This document shows positions 10,973 through 22,499 of a stretch of DNA of 64,000 nt, piece by piece (position 1 is the first letter of the stretch; every line of letters starts with the position of its first letter). A model generated the notes under the pieces. It was not told the origin of the DNA. It was given only the letters and a program-made list of their open reading frames with translations, and searched no databases. This stretch comes from Blasia pusilla (taxonomy: Eukaryota > Marchantiophyta > Marchantiopsida > Blasiales): NCBI GenBank assembly GCA_050084515.1, contig CM114274.1:30380001-30444000 (forward strand). Reading direction: 5' to 3'. The translations under genes were made by a program, and so were the position numbers.

Positions 10973-11063
10973 CATAGATGGTCGTTTCCTTGAAACAATG
11001 GATGACAAGATTGCGATAGCCAAAGGAAGTAGATAAGGCAGAATGTTCAAATAAGATGTTTCT

Positions 11064-11733
11064 ATGCAAGAGATTCAAACAACATTATATGGACAAACTG
11101 GCCAACAAGTCATAGATCTAAATGTATGGCATAAGAGAATTGGACTTATGAATCTTCAAGTATTAGAGAGTCTTTCATCATCTAATCTAGTAATAAGACT
11201 TCCTAAATTAGCGAGTCTTACTACGTTAGAGGTATATCCTTCTTGCCAATTTGGAAAGCAAGATATATTTCCATTTCCTAAGCAAGATAGAAGAGCATCC
11301 AAGATATTGGAGTTGATTCATAGTGATGTCTAGAAAGCATCACAACATAGCCGTAGTGGTTTCCAGTACTTTATTTCATTCATTGATGATTTCTCTAGGG
11401 TATATGTAGGTATACTTTATGAAAGCCGACTTAGAGGTATTCTCAATGTTCCAGACATTCAGAGTACTAGTAGAGAAGTAGAGTGGAGAACTCATTCTAA
11501 GATTACGTTGTCATGGAAGAGGAGAGTATCTTTCATCAGAGTTTGAATGACTACTTACATCAGAATGGCATCCAACGTCAAGTGACTTATTGTTACACTC
11601 CAAAAAAAATGGAGTGGTTGAGACCAAGAACTGACATATTGCTGAGGCGATAGGAGCTACGTTGAATGAGAAGAACATGCCTAAGGTGTATTGGGTAGAG
11701 GCTGTAGCGTGTGCAGTCTTCTAAATCAACCAA
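11064..11733 (+). pseudogene. copia-1 integrase, N-terminal and core part
   Basis: Contains the pre-integrase GAG motif (VWHKRIGLMNLQVLE), a CX2C-type piece (YPSCQFGK), HSDV, and the core FISFIDDFSRV with the first catalytic aspartate. Later, in other frames, come GEYLSSEF and NEKNMPKVYW with EAVACAVF. The second catalytic motif is eroded (DGGGEY reads HGRGEY). The frame stops at 11734-11741, which is the target site of the 12-kb DNA transposon. The next codons of the same integrase continue from 23780. Confidence 0.88.
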
Positions 11734-11741
11734 ACTCTAAT

Positions 11742-12250
11742 CTTGGGGGGGACACTCTATGTATACCTCCTACATCATCTACGACGTTTTGGGGTCGGAA
11801 ACCCCTAACTTATAAGTGAATTTTTTTTCCTCCCCCTTACTTATTTTAAAACCACAGTATTTTTTAAATTATGACTCATATATTTTGTTAAGTAAATTTG
11901 TGTCCTTGATTTGTTTAGGGGCTTGAAAGTAAAGATAAGTAAGTACCCCTTCGCACGGCGGTCTTGTATTGTTGCACTTGATAATAGGCTATTAAAAGCT
12001 TTCAGCAATACCCAAGCCACTGCCAAACATAGTAATGATATGTAAGGTGGAATTATCTGCATGTTTCTATTAAATCAATATTTAGTGCAACTTCCACTAA
12101 ATATTCCCCATTACTTTGACACCTATGATGGAGAGGAATTGAACCTCAGTATACGCAAGATGCTCATATGGCCACACTGTCATTCCCCTAATCTATCCCC
12201 TCCTAAAACTAGCCTATCATAAACTCAGAAAATGACTTCACACTTAACAT
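11742..12250. other. left terminal region of the DNA transposon
   Basis: Non-coding. It starts CTTGGGGGGG and includes a T-rich run at about 11820. No gene is seen before the last transposase exon. Confidence 0.6.
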
Positions 12251-12255
12251 GCACA

Positions 12256-12872
12256 TCACTTGGCAAAAGACGACACGCTACGGATGTAATCATTGATCAC
12301 TCGTAAATCACTGTTATCCAATTCATATATCCTGGATATAACACTTGGCTTCATGGACAAACTCACATTTGAAATCACCATTTCAATGTCAATATATTGG
12401 CCATCACATGCATCATATGTGAACAAGGTATTGCTCTTACCTGTGCGCCGATACCAATTGCACAATATCTGATACGACACATCGGTCCAAAAGATCAATA
12501 GGAGATCTACATCTACCCCATTGACTACCATATTTTTTTTTTTATGAATAGAATGCGACCTAACCAAAACTCTTTTGTATGGACTATTCTGTTCTCATCT
12601 AAGTCTTTTTGTTTTCTCTTCTTTGATTTACTTGATCTAGTAGAAGGTCCAACTTGTGTAGTAGACTCAAACAAAACAAGTACATCACTTCCAATGTCAA
12701 CATAACAAGTTGGGCAATCTGGACTACTTGGTTCTTTTACCTTACCTGTAGTGTAATATGTTTTCTGTGTCATTCGTGTTAGCCTATCTTTAGAAATGAA
12801 AGGATTGCAAGCCCAATCACTCACCAAAGTGGACTTGTAGTATATTCTGCCCTCAAATGTCACAGTAGGCAC
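12256..12872 (-). pseudogene. transposase C-terminal exons
   Basis: Two overlapping frames on the minus strand. 12872-12525 carries VTFEGRIYYKSTLVS, then KDRLTRM, CPTCYVDIG and a basic stretch SSKSKKRKQKD that could be a nuclear-localisation signal. 12567-12256 carries VDLLLIFWTDVSYQILCNWYRR. A poly-T slip at about 12535 separates them. The KSTLVS-DRLTR block is, from memory, a recurring C-terminal signature of large uncharacterised transposase-like proteins; I could not confirm this. Confidence 0.5.
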
Positions 12873-13033
12873 AATTTAAGAACTCCATCTATGCACTCCT
12901 GCAAAATTGAACTGAAAATATGCCTTACCTTATGTCCCAATATTTCTGTTTCTATGGATGGATTGTTATCTGCATCCTCAGCCAAGTCCTCACCAATCAC
13001 TCTAGACTCAACAAAGGTTGGTGCATCACTTTC

Positions 13034-13228
13034 TCAAGCATCAAGACTATTGAAATCCCTCTGAATTGGGTCATCAATTTTTGTTTCATCAATACTAGAC
13101 TCCTCGGGTGGGCAAGGGCCTATTGTTGGTCTATGTTCAACGAAATCTTCAGAGTCATCACATGCAACTACCTCATTTATAATAGCAGAATCAGGCCACG
13201 TCTCTGCCTCCACATCTTGTGGATGCAA
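13034..13228 (-). pseudogene. acidic segment between transposase exons
   Basis: A short minus-strand frame rich in Asp and Glu (DDSEDFVEHRP, then CPPEESSIDETKIDD). It probably belongs to the same multi-exon gene as its neighbours. No known domain. Confidence 0.4.
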
Positions 13229-13231
13229 TCA

Positions 13232-14650
13232 TCATCGCCTCTGACCTGTAGGAAAAGAGGACCTAGGAGACATACTCAACCTGCTCAATATTGATTTTTC
13301 TTCATCAAAACCCTCTTTAAGGGCATGAACTACTAGCTCATTAGTCTGAATTAATGAATAGTCAAACAAGTTAAGAGCATCTTCTCCTATACCTAACGGA
13401 TGGAGAGTTCCCCACACATGATCTTGCTTTGGGTGAGACCGACCAATCTTTAATCCTTGTGGTCCAAATTCCAACCCAGTCAGTCTATTCAATCCCACTG
13501 CACTATCCAACAAAGACCCAAAATCATAGTTCCGTTCATGGCCACTCATTCCACCTACCTTGTTGAAGATGATCTCACAAAAATCAGATCCTAGGAGGTG
13601 AAATAGAACTTGCAAATATGGATACTTGTCACGGAAAGCACACATTAGCAATACAATAAAATAGCAAGTCATGTTGATATCATGAAAAGCTTGCACTGAT
13701 ATCATGTTCTTCTCAGTCACAGATCCTACACTCCCTATCAGAGAATGATCATCATGTCTCAGCCAAAGTCTCTAGAGTCAAAAGAACCACGACACTTTAG
13801 ATGCCAAAACTACACGACTCCTCAAGTCAAAATTATGTGAGAAGAAAATATCAATGTAATTACCACAAACCTCCAAGTATAGTTGGGTCTTGAGGCTTCT
13901 GTCGTGGCGAACATCCATTCTCTCAAACATATCCTGCAAACAAGCTTGCACTCTCTTTGAAGCAATTCGTTGAGGCCCAGCCCAATTCTGTCTATCAGTC
14001 CTATTCACATCATCCCACTTCAAGCCATGCTCATGAATTTTGTAGTGGTTATAGACATTTTTCACATATGACAAAGATGGGTGTTGATCTCCAAGGTCAC
14101 AAGTAGCTGAACATCTATCCAATGGATTAATTTCTTTTTTCCCATTGTGAGGTCCATCTTGGTCTCCAAAGCCATACAAATCACCATTAGTAAGAATAGA
14201 GACAAAATACTGCCATCCTTCCCATCCCACACTGTACCTAGGTGCAGTAGAGTTAACACCCCTAAAATCCTCCATCAGTAGTTTTCTATGACGAGCATCC
14301 CCGTCACTGGGATGTCCTAATAAAGGCCCGATATCACCTCGACAATACTCATCCCTCATTGCTTGCAGCTGCACCCAATGTTGTCTCACCCAATCTGCTG
14401 TGAACTTGTAACATCTGGCAGTAACACACATGGCCAATTTAGGCATAGACTCATGAAGAGGATTTACAATGATAACTCTAGCATACAAGCCTTTACAATA
14501 ATCCTGAAAAGTACTTACAATCTTATGGGAGTCCTCATCACCCTCCCCGACCAATACTTCCATTCCATATGAACATTGGTGTGCCTCTTTGGGCCCACAA
14601 AACTCAATCAGGGTATCATACTTGGCCTCCCATCTGTCAGACATGACTCT
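13232..14650 (-). pseudogene. transposase catalytic exon 2
   Basis: One minus-strand frame covers 14650-13232, broken only by two close stops (TGA and TAG, about 13768-13777). The start is an intron acceptor; the intron is about 14651-14726 (GTGAGT donor, TATAG acceptor). Motifs in order are DTLIEFCGPKEAHQC, VNPLHESMPKLA, GPLLGHPSDGDARHRKLL (an Asp-rich candidate catalytic site), HGLKWDDVNRTDRQNW, and after the stops LLGSDFCEIIFNKVGGMSG, where an acidic residue would end a D-D-E set. This resembles unnamed proteins I recall from mosses and invertebrates. The function is inferred from element structure, not from a recognised Pfam family. Confidence 0.65.
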
Positions 14651-14724
14651 ATAATGTTAGGTTATATTCACAAGCAGAAAATTGTTGAGTGGCTTATAAT
14701 TTGTTGTATTGAATCTCAAAACAC

Positions 14725-15963
14725 TCACCTAGGCCTCTCCTTAATCCTTGTTTCATCCTTTGCAAATATTATAGGGACATCTCCTTCAAATCCAAGAGTT
14801 TGATTTGATGCAGATAAAATTTTTCCAACCTCCATGAATATCTCTTTGTGTAATCCAACTCTAAAGGATGGTAACTTGGCTCTGTCACGCTTCACTGCTT
14901 TTAGACTTGGACCACCTAAGTTCTTTTGATAGCAGTGGGCCACTTGCCTACCACCAAATTGTAGCATTTCTTGGGCTATGGCTCTGGTTCTTTTACCATA
15001 CCTAAAACCCTTCGTAGCCCTAGTTAGATTTCTAGCAACATCTGTCATGAAATCCCATAATCCTTCTTTGCCACCAAATGCTCCATTCCTATGCCCATTC
15101 ACTATATTCCTAAGGAACACTCTTAGATCCTTCCTATCTGTAGCTACTCCTAATAATTCCTCTACTTTCCTCCGCCTAGTACTCAAGGCAGCTACTTTGG
15201 CAGCATACTCTGATAGAAGCCATCGTTGCTTTCTGAATTTGGAAGTCACATTTGCAACATGCTTTCTCTGCTCTGTCTTGGTGAGACTATCCAAGCGTAT
15301 CTCTCCACTGGTATCTCTAGCTCCTCTTGGCACTAAAGCTTCTGCTTCCCTGTGCACCCGACCACGGAAATCATCCAATCGCTTTACTGACTCACATTTA
15401 CTACATGTTAGGTTCATAAACCCGCCACCGTTATAAGACAACCTTTCACATTGCTTGTGTCTAAAACAACCCTGAATGGTCACTAGAGACTCTAGAGTAG
15501 GATTGTAAACTTGTGCACAATAGGTTAACTCGCAATCCCACAAGGCCCCTCTCTCTTGATCATCAAGAACAGCCTTGACATCCATTCGATCTCCTCTCTA
15601 CTTCACCATTTCATCCCACAATCCCCAAAAAAGCAAACTTAGTCTTGGATCTATTGTTGGATCTGACTTACCTTTCCCAGAAAAGATCCCAACGTTGGAC
15701 TTATCTCTTGTGAAGAACTTCAGGATTGATCCGTGTGATGGGTGTTCATCGCTGGTATCTGCTTTCCTTGGTCTGCCTTTCTTCCCATACCTCAATGCAA
15801 TCTCCATAGAAGCCTCCTTGACCTCAGAGGCATCCAAGTGATCCCGACTAACCATGTGTTGTCTCAAATTATGATCCAAATTCAATTTGGGCACATGTGT
15901 GTATGCAAATTTCCACACATCCTACACCTGACCTTAAACATGTATGACATATTGGCATACTGA
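14725..15963 (-). pseudogene. transposase exon 1, zinc finger and AT-hook region
   Basis: A single minus-strand frame from 15918 to 14725 with one TAG stop at about 15598-15600. The N-terminal part has RQHMVSRDHLD preceded, after a 1-base shift, by CRMCG; together they could form a C2H2 or BED-like finger. KKGRPRKAD is a classic AT-hook. Downstream are CX2C (LTCSKCESV), a basic helical region (SKFRKQRWLLSEYAAK), GGPSLKAVKRDRAKLPSF, and FAKDETRIKERPR just before the splice donor, a candidate first catalytic Asp. Binding of element ends in the nucleus is inferred from the AT-hook and finger. Confidence 0.65.
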
Positions 15964-15970
15964 GGATCTG

Positions 15971-16082
15971 TGGGAGATGGTGTCACAAGGAACACCTCCC
16001 TATCACCCCCAACATCATCATTCAGGTGGGAGATGGTGTCACAAGGAACACCTCCCTATCACCCCCAACATCATCATTCAGT
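15971..16082 (-). repeat. 56-bp tandem duplication inside the transposase gene
   Basis: 15971-16026 and 16027-16082 are nearly identical (both contain GGAACACCTCCCTATCACCC). 56 is not a multiple of three, so the duplication shifts the frame or lies at an exon edge. It appears recent. Confidence 0.85.
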
Positions 16083-16893
16083 TGGGAGACAATCTCTAGT
16101 CCTCTAAAAATAGTCTCACCATGATCAAATTCAGGTTTGTGAACAACGTCACTAGGTTGCATCAATGATGTAGGCAATTTTCTTCTCTTACAGAAGCTAT
16201 CCTTATGTTTCGGGTTAACTAGATGCTTTGTCCTAAAATTCCTAAAGCAATTTGCAATAGCTTTCACATTTTGGGAATTCTCTGCATTCCCATAGTTCAC
16301 TCTATACTCCAAACACTCTAGATGTCTTGTGACATCTATTCCATCATCCCATGTCCTCACCCTCCAATTGTGATCCTTTTATCCATTCTTCTTAACCCAC
16401 TTTCCTAATCTCATAAACTCATCATTCCAGCATTTTGCAGCTGGATCTGCCATCAACACTGACTCAAACAAGGCATGGACGGAACCTTGATTTGTGATAT
16501 CAATTGAACCCACCGGATGTGCCTCAATTTCAGTATGGTTCTCAGACACGGGAGCTGAACCTGTTACACTCTCGGCTATAATAGAGAAGGTGGTTGCAAA
16601 AGACTAGGAGGACACTTGCATTGTCCTCCCACAAGGGCCTACACGTAATTTTTGAATAACACCTACTTTACAATCCAGTTCCATCAACATAATGACCTTC
16701 TCTGCATTCCGGTGCGTTCTACCAGGGAGCCTGAAGTCTCAGAAATCAAAATCAAATTCCACAATTGTAGAACATTTCAAGGGCAGGTCTGCTAGTGTCT
16801 GCCCATCTAAGTAACCTAAAACACAAATAGGCTCATCATTCTCTCCTTCACCCCTCTTTTCAACCAATATGATACTAGCTCTACTACAAGTCA
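16022..16893 (-). pseudogene. transposase gene, N-terminal exon
   Basis: A single minus-strand frame from about 16893 to 16022 interrupted by three stops (TGA, TAG, TAA). It begins after an AG acceptor with SRASIILVEKRGEG, followed by ICVLGYLDGQTLADLP. Farther on come KCWNDEFMRLGKWVKKNG and RTWDDGIDVTRHLECLEY. I do not recognise a domain. All three breaks are nonsense codons rather than indels, and the same is true of the neighbouring exons, which suggests point decay by C-to-T change. It probably belongs to the same gene as the exons at 12.2-15.9 kb. Confidence 0.5.
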
Positions 16894-17205
16894 ACATTAG
16901 AAACTATGGGCATACACACATGAACCTGTTATACAAACCACAACAGAGAATTCAACACTGCAGATCAGATTCAAAAAAATTCTAGAATTAAATGCTACTT
17001 TGCATTCAATCTCACTCAGAATAAATTTTTATATATAGTCATGTCATCTCCTAAATTTAAGAAATTCCGTGTAAAGCCACCACGGGGCAAACATTTTCTT
17101 TTAAATACTCAATGCTAAATCCCAAAATCTAGTGGCCTAACTTGCATCTATTACCCAAGTGGAGTATCTTAGAAAGTAGCTTGAGAGGCTAGTCCCATGG
17201 TAGGT

Positions 17206-17850
17206 TCACTCGTGAGTAAGCATACACTGGCCCTCTGGAATTGTATGATGACCGCAATACATAAGTTGCCACTCACCAAAATTCCACTTGCGATTAACAT
17301 CACAGCCTTTGTGCAAGTGTCTCTTGCCTCCTGGGGTCTGAACATAACACCAAGCACGAGGACATCTACGACACTGCACTAAGTCGTATATGCCAACATG
17401 ATATACCTTGCATGCATCACAATAGTGACGCGAGCAGATGAGTGCAATAGGAGCAACATAAGGGTTGTGCACTATATCAACCTCGAGGTGAGCCTGCGAT
17501 AGTCCTCCGACAAGCAAGCATGTCTATAGACATCCCGGATGATAAAAGGAGTAACAATCCGGTTGAGCACACTTGATGAGTCGTGTCTCAAACTGAGTAT
17601 GCCCAACAACACGACTAACCAGCCCACAAGAGAAATAAATGGCTCTATGATCAACACATAGGTCACATACCCAAGGTCCACTCCAATCATGCTTTCCAAG
17701 GAGCACAACAAGGATGCACGTCTTACCCTTGCCACTATCTAGGTTGGTGGGCATGCCACCTCCAATCCAGTGAAAATGGCGACCACAAGCACCATCACAA
17801 AATATAACATCACCTCCCTCATCACAAGAAAAGAAGCATGGGGGATCCAT
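17206..17850 (-). pseudogene. EDM2/NSD-like double PHD finger protein
   Basis: Starts at ATG 17850 and runs to 17206 in one frame, with a single TAG stop after HPGCL. Cys/His order: CFFSCDEGGDVIFCDGACGRHFHW, then WVCDLCVDHRA with YFSCG, KCAQPDCYSFYHPGC, then SRHYCDACKV and VQCRRCPRAWCYV. This matches the tandem PHD/ADD-like module of plant EDM2 and of NSD-type proteins, which read histone marks. The module is short and ends soon after (CGHHTIPEG), with none of the rest of EDM2. It lies inside the 12-kb transposon, upstream of and parallel to the transposase. It is either a captured host gene piece or the N-terminus of the transposase gene, joined by an intron at about 17200-16893. Confidence 0.75.
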
Positions 17851-18039
17851 CCGGTGATGCTCAGTATATGAGTACTAATCTAGCAGAGGAACATTCGCCA
17901 TTGTGTGTGTAAGGCTAATGCAAACACAAGCATAAACGTAGTGGTCTCGATTTGTATCTTACAATCTTATACATGCTATCATAGTTTACTAAAGGTATTA
18001 AACCATTTCGCGTGGATTTCAAATGCGATTACCCCTAGA

Positions 18040-18602
18040 GTCTCAGATGCGGTTATTGGAGAATTCCACGCCAGGGATATGAAGTGGAAAGAGGCCAAAA
18101 TCTGTTACATTTGTGCAGAGAAGGGACATCTTGCTCGCAATTGTCCAAAGAAGTGGAAAAAGGAGGAGAATATACAAGTAAAGACTTTCAAGCATATCTC
18201 TCAGCCAAGGGGATATTAAAAGATGTCACGGCACGTGACAACCCCCACCAAAATGAAATAGCTGAAAGGTTGAATAGAACCTTGCAAGAGAAAGCCTTGA
18301 GCATGTTGCAACAGGCCAAGCTTGGTCAAGAATTTTGGGGACCAGCTATCGTGATGGCGAATTATCTGAGGAACATCAGTCCCACAACGGCCTTGAAGAA
18401 TGTAACTCCAGAAGGGTGTTGGTCTGGTAAGAAACCTGACATTTCTAGATTGAAAGTGTTTGGTTGTGTTGGCTATGCCCTCACCCTTGATACACAAAGG
18501 AGGAAACTAGATGCAAAGGCTGACAAGTACATATTTGTTGGGTATGAAGAAGGCCTGAAAGGATACATGTTGTATAATCCTAGAACCTGCAAGGCAATTT
18601 GA
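18040..18602 (+). pseudogene. copia-2 gag zinc knuckle fused to integrase
   Basis: An intact knuckle, CYICAEKGHLARNCPKK (about 18103-18153), is followed almost at once, with a frame change near 18160, by the middle of integrase: YTSKDFQAYLSAKG, the catalytic-Glu region HQNEIAERLNRT, then FWGPAIVMANYLRN and LKVFGCVGYA. Protease and the integrase N-terminus are deleted. The strand is opposite to the host transposon genes. No LTR of this element is seen on either side, so it is a truncated insertion. Confidence 0.88.
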
Positions 18603-18960
18603 AGCAATGATGTGACTTTTGATGAGAAGAGTTATTGGAAAGACTCTAAGCACAAAGAGTCAATGGTCACGAGAGTGGTACTAGTAATCACTTCTGTTGT
18701 CACTCCTGTAATTATCCCTGTAGTGTCCAACTCACATCAAGATGCTGATAAGGAGGAAGTATCAAAGGATACACTTGCAGAATGTAGTGGAGGATTAGAT
18801 ACTTGCACCCAAGGTGTAAGAGAGGAAGATCATGTTGAAAATGGTCAGCCTATGAAGGTGTACAAAGGAGAAGTGCAGCCAAGCAAGTTATAGAGGCACA
18901 TGAGTCCACAGAGGGAGTGATGAAGGAGATCTCAGAGCAAAGGAGATCTGGAAAAATTTC
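18603..18960 (+). pseudogene. copia-2 integrase to RT linker
   Basis: The frame continues after a stop with DVTFDEKSYWKDSK, typical of the end of copia integrase. A low-complexity acidic linker follows. No catalytic residues are expected here. Confidence 0.7.
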
Positions 18961-20390
18961 CAAACCTGTAGAAAGGTTGGGGATAAATGAAGCTCATGCT
19001 ATTGAAGAAGGAGTTGTAGAGCCCAACTCTTTGAGTGAGGCTATGAGCACGAATGATTCGAAATAGTGGGAGTAGGCAGTGGCAGAAGAAAAGGTCTCAT
19101 TAGAGAAAAATGAGATATGGGAGTTTATAGATTTGCCACATGGTAGAAAAACCATTGGTTGCAAATGGGTTTTTAGAATAAAAAGGGGACCAAAGAATGA
19201 GATCTTGAAGTACAAGGCACGTCTGGTTGCAAAAGGCTTCAATCAAGAGGCCGGCTTAGACTATTAGGAGATCTTTGCTCCTGTTGCAAGGTATGGATCC
19301 ATTAGAGTTCTGTTGGCATTAGCAACTCACCAAAGTTGGGAGGTGGAACAGATAGATGCGAAGACTGTATTCTTAAATGGAGAACTCAAAGAGGAGATCT
19401 ACATGGAGGTACGTACCAGATGAATATACTCATCTAGGCAAGGTGTGTCTCTTGAAGAAAGCCCTTTATGGCCTAAAGGAAGCACCTAGATGCTAGTATG
19501 AGAAGATGGATGCTTACCTGATCAGGAAAGGATTCCAACGTAGCAATGTAGATCAAGGAGTGTACTCCTTAGACTCCACTATGTACATAGCATTATATGT
19601 TGATGATCTTTTGATGGTAGGAGGGAGCTTAGACATTGTAAAGAGTGTGAAGAAAGACCTCTGTCGCAACTTTGAGATGGTTGATATGGGTCCAGCAAAG
19701 TGGCTATTGGGGATTCAAATTGAGAGAAATCGGGAAGAGAGCTAGATTGGATTCAGTCAAGAAAAGTACATAGAGAATATCTTGATCAAGTACAACATGC
19801 AAGATTGTAAGCCTGTATCAACACCCCTAGATCCTGGCTGCAAACTCAGCAAAGATATGGGAACGTCAACTGAAAAGGTTGACAATTTACAAGCACTATA
19901 TCAAAGTGTTGTAGGGTCATTGATGTTTGCTATGGTGTGTACCAGAGCAGATTCAGCATACCCAGTTGGTGTCTTAGCCAAGTACACCAGCAAACCTACA
20001 ATAGAACATTGGAAATTTCTGAACAGAGTACTCAGATATTTGCGTGGCACAACAAGACCATACTTGGAATACAAGCATCAAGAAAATGGACCAATCTTGG
20101 AAGGGTTCTCAAATGCAAGTTGGGGAGATGATACTGATGAAAGAAGATCAACAAGTGGATATGTCTTCTTGTTAAGTGGAGGGGTGATCAGCTGGTGCAG
20201 TAAGAAACAAAGAACTGTTGCACTCTCTACAACTGAGGTAGAGTACATGGCGCTTTCTCTTGCTTTTCAGGAGGTGATCTGGTTAAGGAGCTTATTGAAT
20301 GATCTTGGATATGAACAGATGACTCCTACATCCCTACACGTTGACAACAAAGGAAGTATTGCATTAAGCAAAAATCCTAAATTCTTACAC
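18961..20390 (+). pseudogene. copia-2 reverse transcriptase and RNase H
   Basis: RT begins at about 19060 (VSLEKNEIWEFIDLP) and continues through GCKWVFRIKRG and EQIDAKTVFLNGEL with its first catalytic Asp. A short deletion and stop come at about 19410-19500. After that come ALYVDDLLMVGG with an intact YVDD, LLGIQIERN, and RNase H pieces (SNASWGDDTDERRSTSGYV, STTEVEYMALS, LHVDNKGSIALSKNPKF). The 19782-20651 frame leaves copia sequence after NPKF at about 20390. This element is less decayed than copia-1: YVDD and knuckle are intact, and few stops occur. Confidence 0.9.
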
Positions 20391-22021
20391 ATATGTGGGA
20401 AGGGAGAACAACACCTGGATCAAGGATCTTGTGGAACCTCTTTGTTTGTGTTCTTCCTCGTCCATGGTTGCATAATTTACGCATCCAAGTCCCATGACTC
20501 AGTTTGGGTCCCCATAGACAAAAAATCACTTCATTCATTCATTCTTTCTTTCTTTCTCTCTCTTCACAAACCCAAAGCTGCCACACTGGTAAGTAATGTG
20601 TATTGGGGATTCCAATCAAGTAATATAGATAGTGGTGTAACCAGCTTCTAGTTGGCACTTTGTGTGGTCTACACTCAAACTATACGAGAGTGCCTCCCTC
20701 CTCATGATACCTTCTTGACATTTTCCTCTCTCTACACCCATCCTAGTCTCTAGCACCGTCCAACCTAGGCGTTGGGTCTATGGTCACAAGGCTACAACAT
20801 GCACTACTTGATGAGTGCAGTCTCTCTACACCAACCATACATAAGAGAATCGTTTACATATTTCTATGACAATCAAAATTAGTAGCATGACTTTCGTTTG
20901 AACATGTACAAACCTCTTTGCCCACAATGTCAGGATGGTGTTTCTTTTGTAATTTTCTATTTTCTACGCAGGATTGAGAGAGCTAGTCTAGGTGAAGGGT
21001 AAGCTGCGGGTAATAATTCCTCATCCCTGGTCGAGATCAAGAAAGCATTAGAAGGCATCAAATATTTGGGTACTCGGAGGCTATGAGGGGGGCAGTACAG
21101 ATCACCTCAGAGAAACTTTGATTGACGGAAAAGCATGGATGTCATCAAATTGATCGAGCAAATTTTGGACAGAGCGAAATCAATCATAAAATTTGGCCTT
21201 AGAGATCCTAGTTGAAAGAGAAGGTTGTTGGAATCAAGAAAGTTTGATGGAGGAAAGGAGCGGAGACTCAAAAGAAGGCGCCTCTGAACAGAGATTTGAA
21301 GCATTCGATTGGCATCATTTTTTTTAGCACACTGCCAATTTTACAAAATCTCCATGGGCTTCTAGAAAGGGCCGCACTAACCCTGGATCACAAGAAGAGA
21401 AATCCCAAGCTGGCTGATTGTGAGTCGATCACTCCTAATCTATACTCGTTCTACCTAAATGCGCATCCTAAGTCGGGATCCATAAAAATAGTGAGAAGCA
21501 CTAACTGATTCTTCCCCATCAATTGAAATCCTTGCCCTTCCATTCCCTACTCTTGTTGATGTTCTCTCTTTCAACTTAACGCACTTACCGCATTCTTTCT
21601 TTCACGGTTGAGATGCGCAGGCGATGGAGAAATGTCTCATCAATCGACCATATCAAAACAAAATAGAGACATGAGTGTAACCGATGAGCAAGAATACGAG
21701 CCACACCCACCTGATCGTGGTTTTTTGCAAATCTTCCTTGTCTTTACTTCCTCATCGATGATTTTGCTAGAATGTTTCTTCTCCTTCTCTGAGTGATTTG
21801 CACTTACGTAGAGCTCTACTGAGACAACATTGGAAACGTAAATGTAAGTTGAGCACTCTCCAACACCATTTCCAAATCAAAATCAGTGGGCCCCAAAAGC
21901 TTGATGCAGGGAGCAGTGTTGAAGCTTACCAAGTGAGAGTACGGAGCTGCGCTTTTGCAAAACCGTTGCCTTGCAAGAAAATCCACTAAGCACCTTCAAT
22001 CTCTATTGGCAATTGAAACAC

Positions 22022-22023
<2 letters not shown>
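20391..22023. other. unassigned DNA inside the 12-kb transposon
   Basis: No domain recognised. Short frames (for example 21296-21508 and 21608-21796) have no motif. This may be subterminal sequence of the transposon or a further inserted fragment. Confidence 0.45.

Positions 22024-22113
<90 letters not shown>
22024..22113. repeat. (GA)45 microsatellite
   Basis: An uninterrupted GA dinucleotide run of 90 bp. The reverse-strand poly-Leu/Ser frame it generates is not a gene. Confidence 0.97.
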
Positions 22114-22116
<3 letters not shown>

Positions 22117-22499
22117 CAATAGCGCAAGGCAAAGTGAAGGATGAGAGAGTGAGAAATTTCAGCCGCATGAGGCAAACGGAGCTCCAAAAAAGGCTCCAAA
22201 GCTTGGCCGTATCCCACGTTAGAACGGGAGATTAGATCCGAACGAGGTTCCAAAGCGCGGCCGCACTGTACAACTAGAACGAGAGAATAGATTCGTTTGA
22301 TCTACGACTTGGATGTGTCGGGAAGAAAAAAAGTAGAGTACTTAACATTTCAAAAGCAGGAATTTTGAACTAAAAAAAACTACAAATCCCAATGTCCCAA
22401 AGCCACATACCTTGCCACATCAAATTCAATGTGTCACATAAGCTAGGGATTAAAAAATCATCCAATTTTTTCCAACCAAAAAATCAATCCAAGCCAAAA

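Noticed and set aside
21986-22168. open frame of repeated Leu-Ser residues
   Set aside because: It is a translation of the GA microsatellite.
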